Source of the DNA: Phascolarctobacterium sp.
GTDB taxonomy: Bacteria; Bacillota; Negativicutes; Acidaminococcales; Acidaminococcaceae
Length of the DNA: 15,188 nt
Assembly: GCA_022718015.1 (NCBI GenBank)
Contig: JAIHZV010000005.1
Span: 1-15,188, forward strand
Reading direction: 5' to 3'
Shown: in pieces, positions 14,473-15,188 of the stretch
Layout of the letters: each line of letters starts with the position of its first letter
Numbering within the stretch: the first letter of the stretch is position 1
The notes under the pieces: model-generated
Database searches by the model: none
The model's input: the letters and a program-made list of their open reading frames with translations, nothing else
What the model was told of the DNA's origin: nothing
Translations under genes and position numbers: made by a program

Positions 14473-14913
14473 ATGACGAAACAAGGTAAAGTATATTTAA
14501 TCGGTGCAGGCCCCGGCGACCCGGGACTCTTAGGACTCAAGGCTAAGGAATGCCTGCAGACTGCTGACGCTGTCGTTTATGACCGTCTGGCTGACCCCCG
14601 CATTCTCGCTTTCGCCCGCAAGGACGCAGAAATGGTTTACGTAGGCAAGGCCAGCGCCAACCACACCATGCGCCAGCCGGATATCAACAAGCTGCTCGTA
14701 AAGCTTGCTGCTGAAGGCAAGGTTGTTGCTCGTCTGAAGGGCGGCGACCCCTTCGTTTTCGGTCGCGGCGGCGAAGAGGCTATCGAGCTGCGTGAAGCAG
14801 GTCTGCCCTTCGAATTCGTACCGGGCGTAACCAGCGCTATCGCAGTTGCTGAATATGCAGGTATCCCTGTCGGAAAATTCAGTTGCAAACGCTTTTGCGT
14901 TATGGTACGATGA
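14473..14913 (+). pseudogene. cobA: Uroporphyrinogen-III C-methyltransferase, truncated after about 133 residues
   Basis: The frame begins MTKQGKVYLIGAGPGDPG and shows the CobA/SUMT motifs GAGPGDPGLLGLKA, VYDRL, VGKA, RLKGGDPFVFGRGGEE and VPGVTSAIAVAEYAGIPV. The enzyme methylates uroporphyrinogen III at C2 and C7 to precorrin-2, which the dehydrogenase at the head of this operon would oxidise. In intact proteins GIPV is followed by T-H-R-G and about 110 more residues, often with a HemD domain fused. Here homology stops at position 14871; 13 unrelated codons lead to a TGA at 14911-14913. AAGGAG, overlapping the hemC stop, precedes the ATG. The truncation reflects an insertion or an assembly join; the remaining part lacks much of the SAM-binding domain and is unlikely to be active. 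Confidence 0.88.
14883..14911 (+). promoter_or_regulatory. Promoter of the terminal unknown gene
   Basis: TTGCAA (14883-14888), 17 bases, TACGAT (14906-14911), with TGG directly before the -10. Two imperfect copies of AACGC/TTTTGCG (14888-14899 and 14923-14937) flank the start of transcription and might be regulator half-sites. The promoter lies wholly within the foreign segment. Confidence 0.6.
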
Positions 14914-14947
14914 GTTCAAAAAAACGCAGCTTTTGCGGAGGATTTTT

Positions 14948-15188
14948 ATGAGCGTATGCACCTTTATCGCTTCGGATTTTCCCTTAAAAGAAGTCGCGCC
15001 AGTTCGGGACTATCCGCTTGAAATAAACCTTGATGACGGCGAAATGTATGATGGCGACGCGGATGATAACTATTCCCTGCTTCCATTTACAGATGTATGG
15101 GAATATACCGGCAAAAAGTACGGTGTCCACCTGGAATGGAACTACTGCACAGAGGGCAGAGCAAAACAGCTTACAGAGTATCTGAAAA
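14948..15188 (+). CDS. Uncharacterised acidic protein (3' part outside window)
   Basis: Eighty complete codons are open to the right edge, starting at ATG 14948 with GGAGG 6 bases upstream and a good promoter before it. The protein begins MSVCTFIASDFPLKEVAP and continues with an acidic stretch (INLDDGEMYDGDADDNYS, about residues 26-43) and LEWNYCTEGRAKQ (about 63-75). It has no signal peptide or membrane helix in the visible part. From memory it resembles a family of short hypothetical proteins in gut Clostridia, but I know of no function and assign none. Being placed inside cobA under its own promoter, it probably belongs to a mobile element or to a different genome joined in assembly. Confidence 0.7.
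   Translation, partial: MSVCTFIASDFPLKEVAPVRDYPLEINLDDGEMYDGDADDNYSLLPFTDVWEYTGKKYGVHLEWNYCTEGRAKQLTEYLK

Larger units (their letters stand above)
14872..15188. other. Foreign segment beginning inside cobA (insertion or assembly junction)
   Basis: At 14872 the sequence stops resembling cobA and enters a promoter, Shine-Dalgarno sequence and new gene. Base and codon usage look different (more AT-rich, with several GAT, AAA, ATA and TTA codons), judged by eye. No transposase, integrase, terminal repeat or attachment site can be seen in the 317 bases available, so the kind of element, if any, is unknown. Confidence 0.6.

Noticed and set aside
1..15188. CRISPR array, tRNA, rRNA or insertion sequence
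   Set aside because: No regularly spaced repeats, cloverleaf with CCA-adjacent arms, rRNA-like sequence or transposase frame was found by reading.

Overview
The window most likely comes from a diderm firmicute of the class Negativicutes. The supporting evidence is firmicute-type operons, a SpoVB/MurJ-family flippase and two rubrerythrins (an anaerobic lifestyle), together with a small outer-membrane beta-barrel protein that has a signal peptide and a C-terminal Phe. Base composition is moderate (around 50% GC by eye). An Acidaminococcus/Phascolarctobacterium-like placement is my guess and is not shown by the sequence.

Left part, minus strand (positions 1-6292). An envelope-sugar pair, wecA/tagO-like then wecB, runs with no terminator into the F-type ATP synthase operon: atpZ-like, atpI-like, atpB (a), atpE (c), atpF (b), then a single open frame that joins the C-terminal domain of subunit delta directly to subunit alpha. 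The N-terminal domain of delta is not found. The alpha part runs off the left edge about 30-40 residues before its expected end. The c subunit carries part, but not all, of the sodium-binding motif.

Middle (6293-9957, minus strand). A monocistronic rubrerythrin has its own promoter, a PerR/Fur-like palindrome and a terminator. It is followed by a two-gene operon of a SpoVB/MurJ-family flippase and a membrane-anchored M23 (LytM-like) peptidase, with its own terminator.

Right part, plus strand (10066-14871). A small outer-membrane protein is followed by a reverse-type rubrerythrin (rubredoxin domain first), which has a consensus promoter, the same palindrome at its -35 and a strong terminator. 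Next comes a tetrapyrrole operon with overlapping genes: precorrin-2 dehydrogenase, hemA, hemC and the start of cobA. Together these lead from glutamyl-tRNA to hydroxymethylbilane and on towards siroheme/cobalamin.

Right edge (14872-15188). CobA homology stops abruptly after about 133 residues. An unrelated segment follows with its own promoter, Shine-Dalgarno sequence and the start of an uncharacterised acidic protein. This is either an insertion into cobA or a sequence-assembly junction; the window cannot decide.

The most unusual features are the delta(C-terminal domain)-alpha fusion without a delta N-terminal domain, the shared operator-like palindrome at both rubrerythrin promoters, and the interrupted cobA.
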